Numbered from the stretch's first letter, positions 19,822 through 29,479 are shown. The stretch: DNA of 64,000 bases from Oceanobacillus jeddahensis (GCF_000750635.1 NZ_CCDM010000006.1:1-64000), one strand, 5' to 3'. Program-made: numbers and translations. Notes: generated by a model from the sequence alone, not told the origin.

Positions 19822-19856
19822 AAAAGATGACGGGAAAGTATCCTGCCATCTTTTTA
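19822..19856 (+). terminator. Putative terminator after the DUF2071 gene
   Basis: AAAAGATGACGGG pairs with CCTGCCATCTTTTT with one mismatch and one G-U, ending in a T-run. Confidence 0.65.
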
Positions 19857-19907
19857 ATTTTGTGTAAGGTACTGTTGGCTTTCCCTCAATGCGATTTTCA
19901 ACTAATC

Positions 19908-19945
19908 ATAAAATGAAACTTTATTCCAAGAGAGTTTTTGCAGAA
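19908..19945 (+). repeat. Degenerate end of repeat R1
   Basis: ATAAAATGAAACTTTATTC followed by GAGAGTTTTTGCA resembles ATAAAACGAAACTTCATTC and GGGAGTTTTTCGAC of the full copy at 25461. Only the first 40 bases are recognisable. The rest of 19720-20124 contains nothing else seen beyond the terminator. Confidence 0.4.
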
Positions 19946-20124
19946 GCCCATTGATGATAAAACAGAAAAACAATTTTTCGAATGAAAATCTGATATTCTA
20001 TTTCAATTTTCAAAAGCATATCCTAATACAAACCAAATAGTATAGCGTGGATAAATTCAAAAACGAACTTAAAGTATCGAAATGGATTAATACCAAATGA
20101 TAGAAAAGCGAGGTCAGGATATAT

Positions 20125-22002
20125 ATGAAACTTCATTTAACAGGTGATGTATCACAAGTAAAAAAAGGGCTGAAACAGCTTTTAAAGGAGCTGGATATTG
20201 AATTATCAGAGGAAGGTCATCGGATCCAGGTGATTCAAAAAGAAGGACCCTTGTCTGTGAAAAATAATCATGGGAAAAGTGAAATCGTATTTCAGGAAAA
20301 GATTCATTTTTTTAGAGGTTTTGGATTATGGTTAGAGCATTTTTATGCACAAAAAGACTTTAACCTTGTGGAATATCCACAATTTACGATGCAAGGTGCG
20401 ATGCTGGATGCCTCACGGAATGCAGTGATGACGGTGGATGGGATAAAAAAATTAGTACGAAAAATAGCTATGATGGGATTAAATACGTTGATGGTATATA
20501 CGGAAGATACATATACGGTAAAGGAATACCCTTATTTTGGCTATATGCGTGGAAGATATACAGAAGAAGAGTTAAGGGAATGTGATCAGTATGCAGCAAA
20601 TTTAGGGATTGAAATGATTCCATGTATTCAGACATTAGCTCATTTAACGGAAGCATTAAAGTGGAATTATGCCATTCCTATCCGCGATACAGCCGACATT
20701 TTATTGGCAGGATCTAAGGCTACTTATACGTTTTTAGAACATCTTATTGAAGCTGCAAGCCGTCCATTTCAATCAAAACGGATTCATATCGGCATGGACG
20801 AAGCACATCAGCTAGGATTAGGAAAGTATTTGGATGTACATGGATATGAAAAACGATTTGATATTATGAATAAACATTTGCAAGAAGTAACAGCTATTAC
20901 GGAGAGAAAAAAGCTGAAGCCAATGATTTGGAGTGATATGTATTTTCGTCTCGGCTCCAAGCATGGAGGATATTATGATTTAGAATCCGATATTCCAGAG
21001 TCGGTTATATCATCCATTCCGGACGCCCAGCTTGTGTATTGGGATTATTACCACGATGATGAACAATTTTACCGTACATTTATTCAGAAGCACAAAGCAT
21101 TAAAAGATAATCCTGTATTTGCGGGTGGCGTATGGACGTGGAATGGAATTTCTCCTAACTATGGCAAAGCCTTTGCCACAACGGAAGCCGCTTTACGTGC
21201 TTGTAAAAAAGAGAAGGTCAAGGAAATTTTCGTGACAATGTGGGGAGATAATGGTGCAGAAACGCCAATGATGACAGCTTTGCCGGTCTTACAGTTATTT
21301 GCCGAACATGCTTATCATGAAACTTTTTCAGAGGCTCACCTACAGAAACGTTTTCAATTTTGTGCAGGAGCAAATTTTGATGATTTCATACTTTTCAACC
21401 AATTAGATGAAACACCTGGAGTAAATAAAGATAATCTGCAGACCTCCAACCCTTCCAAGCTTTTATTGTGGCAAGATATTTTGATTGGTCTATACGATGA
21501 GAATATCAAAAATCTCCCCTTAAACAAACATTATGAACTTTTGACAGCTAAATTGGAGCAAGCAGCAAAAAGAAATACAGATTGGAGTCTGTTATTTCAT
21601 TTCTACCAGCAATTATCACATGTTCTTAGCATCAAAGCGGAATTAGGCAGGCAAATCAAAGAACTATATGATAAACAAGATCGAAGCAAGCTTCAAACAA
21701 TAATTCCAGTCTTAGAAGAAGTAAAAGAGCGTGTGGATACAATGCGAAAAATACATCGGACATTATGGTTTTCTATCAATAAACCTTTTGGTTGGGAAAT
21801 TATTGAGATTCGATATGGCGGTGTACTTACGCGTATAGATACGGTAATGTACCGTTTAAACCAGTACATCGAGGGAGAAATCAGCAAAATCGGTGAGCTG
21901 GAAGAAGAACGGCTCTATTTTGAAGGCCCCTATCCGATGCAAGCAGGTTCACTAGGAAGAAATTTATATCATCGTATTGTTACAGCGGGTAATTTATCAT
22001 AA
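20125..22002 (+). CDS. Glycoside hydrolase family 20 beta-N-acetylhexosaminidase
   Basis: A 625-residue GH20 enzyme that removes terminal beta-linked GlcNAc or GalNAc by substrate-assisted catalysis. The diagnostic HIGMDEAH (residues 221-228) carries the Asp225-Glu226 catalytic pair. FTMQGAMLDASRNAV near residue 87 opens the barrel, and MWGDNGAETPM near 373 lies in the C-terminal side. No signal peptide or anchor is seen, so it is cytoplasmic. GAGGTCAGG precedes the ATG. It heads a run of co-directed genes for an amino-sugar ABC importer and two further glycosidases, so it probably trims imported oligosaccharides. Confidence 0.9.
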   Translation: MKLHLTGDVSQVKKGLKQLLKELDIELSEEGHRIQVIQKEGPLSVKNNHGKSEIVFQEKIHFFRGFGLWLEHFYAQKDFNLVEYPQFTMQGAMLDASRNAVMTVDGIKKLVRKIAMMGLNTLMVYTEDTYTVKEYPYFGYMRGRYTEEELRECDQYAANLGIEMIPCIQTLAHLTEALKWNYAIPIRDTADILLAGSKATYTFLEHLIEAASRPFQSKRIHIGMDEAHQLGLGKYLDVHGYEKRFDIMNKHLQEVTAITERKKLKPMIWSDMYFRLGSKHGGYYDLESDIPESVISSIPDAQLVYWDYYHDDEQFYRTFIQKHKALKDNPVFAGGVWTWNGISPNYGKAFATTEAALRACKKEKVKEIFVTMWGDNGAETPMMTALPVLQLFAEHAYHETFSEAHLQKRFQFCAGANFDDFILFNQLDETPGVNKDNLQTSNPSKLLLWQDILIGLYDENIKNLPLNKHYELLTAKLEQAAKRNTDWSLLFHFYQQLSHVLSIKAELGRQIKELYDKQDRSKLQTIIPVLEEVKERVDTMRKIHRTLWFSINKPFGWEIIEIRYGGVLTRIDTVMYRLNQYIEGEISKIGELEEERLYFEGPYPMQAGSLGRNLYHRIVTAGNLS

Positions 22003-22034
22003 TTTCTGTGCAATCGAATAAAGGAGGATGTTTC

Positions 22035-23624
22035 GTGAGTAATAAGAAGTTAGCAAGAAAAATTGGGCAGCTGCTCGTTGTCGGATTTAATGGAAAAGCA
22101 ATAACGCCCGAAATAAAAGAATTAATTCATGATTATTATGTTGGTTCCATTATTTTGTTTAGCCGTAATATCGGAGAGCCAGAAGAGGTACTTCAATTAA
22201 CTTCCAGCTTACAAAAAGAAGCAAAAGCCGCCGGATATGAAAAGCCATTATTTATTTGTCTGGATCAGGAAAACGGAGTCGTCAGCAGAATGCATCAAGG
22301 CATGACAACATTTTCAGGGGCGATGGCGCTTGGCGCGACAGATGAACCGCAATATGCGTATGAGGTCGGTTTAGCAACTGGAAGAGAATTAAAAGCGTTG
22401 GGAATCAATTGGAATCTGGCACCGGTCTTAGATGTGAATAATAATCCGCAGAATCCAGTCATCGGTGTTCGTTCTTTCAGTGCAAATCCTCAAAAGGTTG
22501 CAGAATTTGGAGAAGCAATGATGAAAGGATTGCAGGATGCAGGGGTGATGACATCGCTAAAGCATTTTCCAGGTCATGGTGATACAAGTGTAGATTCCCA
22601 TTTAGATTTACCAGTGATATCTCATGAGATGGACCGGTTAGAAAAAGTGGAATTAGTTCCATTTACAGCTTGTATTCGAGCTGGTGCAGATTCTGTCATG
22701 GCTGCACATGTTTATTTTCCTGCAATTGAACCGAAAGCAAATACGCCTGCAACCTTATCGAAGCAGGTTTATGTGAAACTTTTACGTGAAAAGTTAGGAT
22801 TTCAAGGAGCGATTACAACGGATTGTATGGAGATGAAAGCGATATCAAATACCATAGGAACAGAAAAAGGAGCAGTAAAAGCATTGCAGGCAGGTACTGA
22901 TTTTGTCATGGTTTCTCATACGTATCCTGTTCAAAAAAGAACGATTCAAGAAATTACCGGTGCAGTTGAAAGTGGAGCATTGTCTGCTTCTAGTATCGAA
23001 GCATCGTTTCAGCGTATCCAGTTGTTAAAAGAAAAGTATGCAACTTGGAATGGCACTTCATTATCAGATAAAGAAGAAACCTTACAAATTGTTGGTTCCA
23101 AGGAACATCATCAGTTAGCTCGGAAAGTATATAGAGAAAGTGTCACAATGGTTCATAATGATCAACTATTGCCATTAAAAAGAGATAAGCTGCGGAAAGT
23201 ACTTGTGCTGGAACCAGTTCAAGGATCTATGGCATTAGTAGAAGATAAAAAAACGCAACAGAAATCACTTGGATCCGCGGTAAGAGAATATATTCCTCAT
23301 GCGACTGTGAAAGTGTATGACGAAAATAAACTGAAGCAGGAAACGAAAGAACTCTTTTATGCTGCCAAAAACGTGGATTATATCATTTTAGGAACAGTGA
23401 CCGTGACAGAAAATAGCCCTGTTATCACGTTTGTTAATCAATTAGTAAAAGAAAATAGAAATATTATTGGAGTCGGTATGCGGAACCCATATGATTTTCA
23501 TTTTCTAAACAAGCTGCAAGCCTTTATCAATACCTATGAATTTAGTTACCCTGCATTACAGGTTGCCGCTGGAGCTATCTTTGGCAAAGAAAATGCCAGA
23601 GGTACACTCCCGGTAGAAATTTGA
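22035..23624 (+). CDS. nagZ: Glycoside hydrolase family 3 beta-N-acetylglucosaminidase (NagZ-type)
   Basis: A 529-residue GH3 enzyme that releases GlcNAc from muropeptides or chitin-like chains. The NagZ signature KHFPGHGDTSVDSH (residues 176-189), with its His/Asp general acid-base loop, is intact. The nucleophile is Asp263 in AITTDCMEM. A C-terminal domain of about 180 residues follows, as in B. subtilis NagZ. Unlike that secreted enzyme it lacks a signal peptide, so it should act in the cytoplasm. Start: GTG at 22035 seven bases after GGAGG. It lies 32 bases after the GH20 gene, in one operon. Confidence 0.9.
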   Translation: MSNKKLARKIGQLLVVGFNGKAITPEIKELIHDYYVGSIILFSRNIGEPEEVLQLTSSLQKEAKAAGYEKPLFICLDQENGVVSRMHQGMTTFSGAMALGATDEPQYAYEVGLATGRELKALGINWNLAPVLDVNNNPQNPVIGVRSFSANPQKVAEFGEAMMKGLQDAGVMTSLKHFPGHGDTSVDSHLDLPVISHEMDRLEKVELVPFTACIRAGADSVMAAHVYFPAIEPKANTPATLSKQVYVKLLREKLGFQGAITTDCMEMKAISNTIGTEKGAVKALQAGTDFVMVSHTYPVQKRTIQEITGAVESGALSASSIEASFQRIQLLKEKYATWNGTSLSDKEETLQIVGSKEHHQLARKVYRESVTMVHNDQLLPLKRDKLRKVLVLEPVQGSMALVEDKKTQQKSLGSAVREYIPHATVKVYDENKLKQETKELFYAAKNVDYIILGTVTVTENSPVITFVNQLVKENRNIIGVGMRNPYDFHFLNKLQAFINTYEFSYPALQVAAGAIFGKENARGTLPVEI

Positions 23625-23831
23625 TAGAAACAATTTAATAGTTGAATTGTTTATCAGCTACAAAGGAAAAAGTACGAAAGGAGGAGGGAAAGTTGATTTA
23701 AAAAGAAGTGCTGAAAGTAAAAAATACTGTTCACTGTAAGATAGATTAAGCGTAGTAGCTGCATAAATATCTTGCGTTTTTAATCTAAAGGTGGATAAAA
23801 AAGAAAAAAATAATATGGGGGAGGTTTTTGA

Positions 23832-25445
23832 GTGAAAAAGAATAAAAGAATCTTATTTCTATTATGCATCTCTTTTTTAGTCGTACTGGTTGCGTGCAGT
23901 AAGAATGAAAAAGAAGATGTCGGGGGAAGTGAAGAGGCGCTCGAAAATCTGAATCAAGAAGGTATGCCGATTGTGGGGGAAGAAATTACGATTGATGTAT
24001 TTGCAGGGAAAGCTGCTTCAGCGGCTGATGATTGGAATGATGTGCCTTTATTAAATGAATATGAAAAAATGACGAATATTGATATGAACTGGAATCAAGT
24101 TCCGGTTGATGGATTAGAAGAAAAAAGAAATTTGGCACTGGCTAGTGGGGATTTACCCGATCTTTTCTATGGTTCTTATATGCCTAATTCCGATTTATAT
24201 AAATATGGCGAACAAGGGATTTTTATCCCTCTTAACGATTTGATTGATGAATACGCTCCAAACATCAAAGCCTATTTAGAGGAATATCCCGAGATTAAGC
24301 AGGGAATCACGTTTCCAGATGGAAATATCTATGCTATCCCTCGGTTAAGAGATCCAGAATCTCCGACATCTTTGATGGATGATAAACCATGGATAAATCA
24401 AGACATCCTGGATGAGACAGGGATGGATAACCCGGAAACCACGGATGAATTCTATGAATATTTAAAAGCGGCAAAAGAATTATCCGTTGATGGTAATGAA
24501 GTTATTCCATTTAGCAGTGTATCGATGGATCGTTTATTTCATTGGTTAACTGGTGCATTTGGTGTTTCGAATAAAGGAATTTTGCATCCTTCCATTGATG
24601 AAGACCCGGAAACAGGAGAATTACGTTTTTACCGTACAGCGGATGAGTATAAACAATTGCTTGAATACATGAACAAACTATATACAGAAGGCTTGATTGA
24701 ACAAAATATCTATTCCATTGAAGTAGACCATTTTCTCGCGAATGGGGCAGAAGGAAAATATGCAGCGATGAACTTCTTCAATCCGAAAGATTATTTTGGA
24801 GAAGAAGTGGGCGGCCGCTACATTCCTGGTAATGCACTAGAAGGTCCGAATGGAGATAAGCTGTTTACCTCCGTGATTTCACCCGTAAATAGTTTGGGGC
24901 ATTTTTCCATTACTAATGTCAATGAAAACCCAGAAGCAACCATTCGTTGGATTGACTATTTCTGGAGTGATGAAGGAGCGAAGATGTTCTTCATGGGGTT
25001 AGAGGGTGAAACATATGAAGAAACGTCGGAGGGTCCAGAATTAACGGAAGAAATCACCAATAATCCGAATGGATTAACGGTACAAGAAGCATTGGCGCAG
25101 TATATCATTAATCCAGGCGGGGGACATCCAGTGATTGAAAATCCAGAGTATTCGACAGCTCCAGAGTTTCAGCCTGAAGATCTCGAAAATGCAGAAAACA
25201 TGGCTCCCTATCTCATTGAAGAGCCTTGGCCATTTTTCTTCTATGAAGAAGAGGAACAAGCAACCTTGGATGCTTTAGGAGCGGATATTCAAAAGTACGT
25301 TGCTGAGATGGAGGCACAATTTGTTACAGGGGAAACATCCTTTGATGAATGGGACGATTATGTGAAAACCTTAGAAGAGATGGGCCTTGATGAATATATG
25401 GAAATTCAAAAGAAAGCACTTCAACGTTATGAAGAAGGACAGTAG
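23832..25445 (+). CDS. Sugar ABC transporter substrate-binding lipoprotein 1
   Basis: A 537-residue extracytoplasmic binding protein of the LipO/YtcQ type (family 1 solute-binding protein). The lipoprotein signal ends in LVAC, with Cys22 as the lipidated residue. Mature features include LNEYEKMTNIDMNWNQVP, LALASGDLPDLFYG and GITFPDGNIYAIP, typical of binding proteins that pair with LplB/YtcP permeases. GGGGGAGG precedes the GTG start. It is followed by a paralogue of similar length, beginning after a 440-bp gap filled by a repeat. Likely ligand: amino-sugar oligosaccharide, from context only. Confidence 0.88.
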   Translation: MKKNKRILFLLCISFLVVLVACSKNEKEDVGGSEEALENLNQEGMPIVGEEITIDVFAGKAASAADDWNDVPLLNEYEKMTNIDMNWNQVPVDGLEEKRNLALASGDLPDLFYGSYMPNSDLYKYGEQGIFIPLNDLIDEYAPNIKAYLEEYPEIKQGITFPDGNIYAIPRLRDPESPTSLMDDKPWINQDILDETGMDNPETTDEFYEYLKAAKELSVDGNEVIPFSSVSMDRLFHWLTGAFGVSNKGILHPSIDEDPETGELRFYRTADEYKQLLEYMNKLYTEGLIEQNIYSIEVDHFLANGAEGKYAAMNFFNPKDYFGEEVGGRYIPGNALEGPNGDKLFTSVISPVNSLGHFSITNVNENPEATIRWIDYFWSDEGAKMFFMGLEGETYEETSEGPELTEEITNNPNGLTVQEALAQYIINPGGGHPVIENPEYSTAPEFQPEDLENAENMAPYLIEEPWPFFFYEEEEQATLDALGADIQKYVAEMEAQFVTGETSFDEWDDYVKTLEEMGLDEYMEIQKKALQRYEEGQ

Positions 25446-25460
25446 ATAAATAGCCTCATT

Positions 25461-25698
25461 ATAAAACGAAACTTCATTCAGTGGGAGTTTTTCGACGCAC
25501 AACTCTTTACGATGGGGCGAGTAATCACAGCTCCAGCAGTCTCAGGACTTCGCGAACTTAGTCTGCTTCCTTCATTCTCCCACTGAATTAGCCTTAGTGA
25601 TTCAGGGAGCTAGCTCACCTGATCTCCCGCCTAAATACATTTATTTTCGCTCTTTATTTTGAGGCGGGAGTTTTACGGGCGGTTCTCCGTGATAAAAA
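25461..25698 (+). repeat. R1 intergenic repeat, longest copy (with internal insert)
   Basis: It runs from ATAAAACGAAACTTCATTC to TTCTCCGTGATAAAAA. Hairpins are TTCAGTGGGAG / CTCCCACTGAA (around 25476 and 25565) and CTCCCGCCT / AGGCGGGAG (around 25624 and 25663). The complement of 33393-33554 is the same sequence without about 80 bases found here in the first hairpin loop (GACGCACAACTC to TTCCTTCA). That loop segment recurs in part at 6830-6860. Confidence 0.8.
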
Positions 25699-25699
25699 T

Positions 25700-25787
25700 A
25701 GGCATTCGTTAACCGAAGACTTAAAAGCAGATTTTGCTTTCTTAGACCCTCTTTATACTTTTGAGAGCAATTTCTGGGTGAATGCCT
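25700..25787 (+). other. Stem-closed structured region upstream of the second binding protein
   Basis: AGGCATTC (25700-25707) and GAATGCCT (25780-25787) are perfect complements closing an 80-base loop that has its own short hairpin AAAGCAGATTTTGCTTT (25733-25749). It lies 100 bases before the second binding-protein gene. It does not match a riboswitch class I know, and it may be part of the R1 region. Confidence 0.4.
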
Positions 25788-25887
25788 AAGTTCTGCTTAT
25801 GCAAATAGGGGAGTTTATATTTTTCTATTTGCTAAGTGGGAAGGGAATCACTTTCTCTATCCACTTTATAAAAGGGAGGTATTTCCT

Positions 25888-27507
25888 GTGAAAATTAAAA
25901 AGAAATTCATTATGTTAGCAGCTGTGCCATTAATTGCCCTATCTGCGTGTAATAACGACGACAAGGAAGAGATCGGCGGTAGTGAAGAGGCACTAAATAA
26001 CTTAAATACGGAAGGCATGCCAATTGTGGAAGACACGGTTGAATTAGAGATATTTGCTGGTAAAGCTGCAACAACAGCGGATGATTGGAATGATGTTTTA
26101 CTTTTGAATGAATATGAAGAAATGACAAATATGGATATAACATGGAATATGGTGCCGGCAGATGGATTGGAAGAAAGAAGAAACCTGGCTCTTGCCAGTG
26201 GAGACTTGCCGGATGTTTTCTATGCTGCCAATTTGCCTATTTCTGATGTTCAAACATATGGGAGTCAAGGAACTTTTATCCCTTTAAATGATTTGATTGA
26301 AGAATATGCGCCAAATATTAAAAAAGTTTTAGATGAAAATCCAGATATCCGGAAAGGAATCACGTTCCCGGATGGAAATATTTACTCCATTCCGACCGTA
26401 TATTCACCAGATTTTTCATCCTTATTAATTGGTGCTAAAGGGTGGATGAATGGAGATTGGTTGGAACAATTAGATATGGATAATCCAGAAACAACCGAAG
26501 AATTCTATGAATATTTAAAAGCAGTGAAAGAAACTGATTTAAATGGGAATGGAGAAAATGATGAAATTCCATTAAGCAGTGTAGCGGAAATGTCCCGCAT
26601 TATTCACTGGATCTCAGGTGCATTCGGCGTTCAAAACCGCGGACAGCTTCATACCTTAATTGATAGTGATCCAGATTCAGGTGATATCCGTTTTTATCCT
26701 ATTGATGATCAATATAAAGAAATGTTGAAATATTTAAATAAACTTTATGAAGAAGAGCTGATTGAGCAAAATATTTATTCATTAGAGGTTGATCAGCATT
26801 TAGCTAATGCGGCAGATGACCGTTATGGTGCTGTACAATTCTATAACCCGATGGAATTATACGGAAAAGAAATAGGAGAACAGTTTATTCCAGGCAATGC
26901 ATTAGAAGGTCCAGATGGTACAAAAATGTACACGGGAATTACGTCTCCTGTTCTTTCATTAGGAAACTTTCTGATCACAAGTGAAAATGAAAATCCGGAA
27001 GCGACGTTAAGATGGATTGATTATTTCTGGAGTGAAGAAGGCCAAAAGATGTTCTTTATGGGGATTGAAGGAGAAACATACGAAGAAACAGAAGAAGGCC
27101 CGAAACTGACAGAAGAAATAACGGATAATCCGGATGGATTAACACTGACGCAGGCTTTGGCTGAATATATTATCAATCCGGGTGGCAACCATCCTGTCAT
27201 GGTCACAGATGAATACTTTACCGGTTCGGAGAATGCACCAACAGATGTAGAAGCTGCGGAACAATTAGAACCGTACTTAATTGATGAAATTTGGCCGGCG
27301 TTTACGTATACCGCAGAGGAAAATGACCGTATCGCTGTATTAGAAACGGATTTGCAAAAGTATGTAGAAGAAATGCAGGCAGGTTTTATTACAGGGGAGA
27401 ATGATTTCTCTGAATGGGATGCATATGTGGAAACGATTAAAGAGATGGGCTATGACGAATATATGGACATTCAAAAAGCTGCCTATGAGCGCTATAAAGA
27501 AAATTAA
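25888..27507 (+). CDS. Sugar ABC transporter substrate-binding lipoprotein 2
   Basis: A 539-residue paralogue of the preceding binding protein, collinear over the whole length (shared GGSEEALxNLNxEGMPIV, GDLPD, GITFPDGNIY and the ending EYMDIQKAAYERY-like). The lipobox is LSAC with Cys21. AAAGGGAGG precedes the GTG start. It is closest to the permease genes, after a hairpin. Both copies are intact, so they may bind different ligands or differ in expression. Together with the two permeases it lacks a dedicated ATPase in this window, so a shared MsmX-type ATPase is likely used. Confidence 0.88.
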   Translation: MKIKKKFIMLAAVPLIALSACNNDDKEEIGGSEEALNNLNTEGMPIVEDTVELEIFAGKAATTADDWNDVLLLNEYEEMTNMDITWNMVPADGLEERRNLALASGDLPDVFYAANLPISDVQTYGSQGTFIPLNDLIEEYAPNIKKVLDENPDIRKGITFPDGNIYSIPTVYSPDFSSLLIGAKGWMNGDWLEQLDMDNPETTEEFYEYLKAVKETDLNGNGENDEIPLSSVAEMSRIIHWISGAFGVQNRGQLHTLIDSDPDSGDIRFYPIDDQYKEMLKYLNKLYEEELIEQNIYSLEVDQHLANAADDRYGAVQFYNPMELYGKEIGEQFIPGNALEGPDGTKMYTGITSPVLSLGNFLITSENENPEATLRWIDYFWSEEGQKMFFMGIEGETYEETEEGPKLTEEITDNPDGLTLTQALAEYIINPGGNHPVMVTDEYFTGSENAPTDVEAAEQLEPYLIDEIWPAFTYTAEENDRIAVLETDLQKYVEEMQAGFITGENDFSEWDAYVETIKEMGYDEYMDIQKAAYERYKEN

Positions 27508-27533
27508 AAGCTTTTTAGATTGTAACGGTTCAC

Positions 27534-27571
27534 TTTATCAGCGGTTGGGTGTCAATCCATCCGCTGATAAA
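27534..27571 (+). other. Strong hairpin between the binding protein and permease genes
   Basis: TTTATCAGCGG (27534-27544) pairs with CCGCTGATAAA (27561-27571), extended inwards by TTGG/TCCA pairs. No T-run follows. Such hairpins after highly expressed binding-protein genes commonly stabilise the upstream mRNA or give partial termination, so the binding protein is made in excess over the permeases. Confidence 0.65.
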
Positions 27572-27587
27572 TAAAGGGGGTTGAAGA

Positions 27588-28535
27588 ATGAAGGGAGTAA
27601 AAAATGATGTTTCTGTACCAGCCCAAAGTAAATTTTATCAAGTGAAAAAGAACTTCGCCCGAAATTGGCAAATATATGTCTTCTTGCTTCCAGCCATTAC
27701 GTACTTTATCATCTTGCATTATATACCGATGTATGGTGTGCAAATTGCTTTCAAAAACTTTTTTGCCAATCTTGGAATCTGGGGAAGCCCTTGGATCGGA
27801 TTCGATCACTTCGAACGCTTTTTTTATTCCTACTACTTTTGGAGACTGCTTAAAAATACTCTGGCTTTAAGCGCATATCAATTAATTTTATTCCCATTAC
27901 CTATTATTCTAGCACTCTCTCTACATGAAGTGAAAAATAGCATATTTAAAAGATGGGCTCAGACATTAACCTATGCTCCGCACTTTATTTCTGTTGTCGT
28001 TGTTGTCGGAATGATTGTCATCTTTTTAGATCCTACAACAGGCTTAGTAAATCGTCTGATTGTTGTTTTTGGCGGGAGCCCGATTGATTTTCTAACAAGT
28101 CCAAGCTGGTTCAGACATATTTTTACGTGGTCTGGCGTATGGCAAACCCTTGGGTGGGGATCGATTATTTATCTGGCAGCTTTATCCGGTGTTAATCCCG
28201 AATTACATGAAGCGGCAAAAGTGGATGGCGCATCACGGCTGCAGCGTATTTTCCACATTAATATACCAAGCATTCTACCGACGATTGTTGTGTTATTTAT
28301 TCTAAATATTGGCAGCTTTATGACAGTCGGTTTTGAAAAAGTATTACTCATGCAAAATAATTTAAATGCAAAAACATCCGATGTGATTCAGACATTTGTG
28401 TATCAAACAGGTCTATTGGAAGGACAATACAGTTTTGCTGCGGCAATCGGACTGTTCGATTCAGCAATCAATATTGCATTGTTAGTCGTATTTAACTATA
28501 CAGCCAGAAAGGTAAGCGGGAATAGTCTATGGTAA
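27588..28535 (+). CDS. Sugar ABC transporter permease (LplB-type)
   Basis: A 315-residue inner-membrane permease with six predicted helices. It has the cytoplasmic EAA loop EAAKVDGASRLQRIFHINIP. The N-terminal YIPMYGVQIAFKNF is characteristic of the LplB/YtcP-type oligosaccharide importers. It forms the heterodimer channel with the next gene. GGGGG precedes the ATG. It lies 80 bases after the second binding protein and 13 bases before the partner permease. Confidence 0.92.
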   Translation: MKGVKNDVSVPAQSKFYQVKKNFARNWQIYVFLLPAITYFIILHYIPMYGVQIAFKNFFANLGIWGSPWIGFDHFERFFYSYYFWRLLKNTLALSAYQLILFPLPIILALSLHEVKNSIFKRWAQTLTYAPHFISVVVVVGMIVIFLDPTTGLVNRLIVVFGGSPIDFLTSPSWFRHIFTWSGVWQTLGWGSIIYLAALSGVNPELHEAAKVDGASRLQRIFHINIPSILPTIVVLFILNIGSFMTVGFEKVLLMQNNLNAKTSDVIQTFVYQTGLLEGQYSFAAAIGLFDSAINIALLVVFNYTARKVSGNSLW

Positions 28536-28548
28536 GGAGGGTTGAAAG

Positions 28549-29436
28549 ATGAAAAGATTTTCCCTGTCGGATAGAGGATTTGATCTGATTAATACGATAT
28601 TTTTGTTAATTATCTTAGTTTTGATTGTCTATCCTTTGGTCTTTGTTCTAAGTGCTTCTATCAGTGATCCGCAAGCAGTCAGCTCAGGCAGGATGTGGCT
28701 CTGGCCAGTCGATATTACATTTAAAGGATATGAGCGCGTCTTTGCAAATGATGCAATTTGGATAGGTTATAAAAACACCATTATTTATACAGCGGTAGGT
28801 ACAGCCATTCATTTATTTGTTTTATTGCCTTGTGCATATGCACTATCCCGTAAAGAATTAATGGCTAAGAAATTTATCCTTTGGTTTATTTTATTTACCA
28901 TGTTGTTTAATGGAGGACTAATTCCTACTTACCTTGTTGTTCAATCCATGGGGATGCTGGATACGATGTGGGCTATTATCATTCCGAATGTTGTAGGAGC
29001 CTGGTCTATTTTAGTCGCTAGGGCTTTTTTTCAGCAAAGTATTCCAGACCAATTAGTAGAAGCGTCCAAAATTGATGGAGCCTCTGATTTCTATATTTTT
29101 ATACGGGTTGTATTACCGCTATCTTTGCCGATTATTGCAGTTATGGCACTGTTTCATGCAGTCAATTTATGGAACCAATATTTTAATGCTTTGATTTATT
29201 TATCGGATCGTGATAAGTATCCATTGCAATTAATTTTAAGAGAGATTCTTGTTGTGAATCAAATGCAATTGAATGATCCGGGCGGGTCAGCTGAATCGTT
29301 GGTGGATCAGGTGAAGACAGCTGGTCTTATCAAATATGCAGTGATTATTGTATCATCGCTGCCATTATTATTAATTTACCCATTTGTGCAACGCTTTTTT
29401 GTACAGGGCGTATTAATAGGGTCCATTAAAGAATAA
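28549..29436 (+). CDS. Sugar ABC transporter permease (YtcP-type)
   Basis: A 295-residue permease with six membrane helices, partner of the preceding LplB-like protein. It has the EAA loop EASKIDGASDFYIFIRVVLP near residue 178. LSDRGFDLINTIFLLIILVLIVYPL-type N-terminus (split: SDRGFDLIN, YPLVFVLSASISDP) is standard in this group. GGAGGG precedes the ATG. The ATPase is not in the operon. Confidence 0.92.
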   Translation: MKRFSLSDRGFDLINTIFLLIILVLIVYPLVFVLSASISDPQAVSSGRMWLWPVDITFKGYERVFANDAIWIGYKNTIIYTAVGTAIHLFVLLPCAYALSRKELMAKKFILWFILFTMLFNGGLIPTYLVVQSMGMLDTMWAIIIPNVVGAWSILVARAFFQQSIPDQLVEASKIDGASDFYIFIRVVLPLSLPIIAVMALFHAVNLWNQYFNALIYLSDRDKYPLQLILREILVVNQMQLNDPGGSAESLVDQVKTAGLIKYAVIIVSSLPLLLIYPFVQRFFVQGVLIGSIKE

Positions 29437-29479
29437 GAGAAACCGGGAAGGATTTTTGAAATAGACGGGAGGGATGGCG

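Noticed and set aside
23676..23710. Strong ribosome site (GGAGGAGGG) followed by TTG ATT TAA before the first binding protein
   Set aside because: It would encode a two-residue peptide. It may be a relic or leader, but nothing else supports it.
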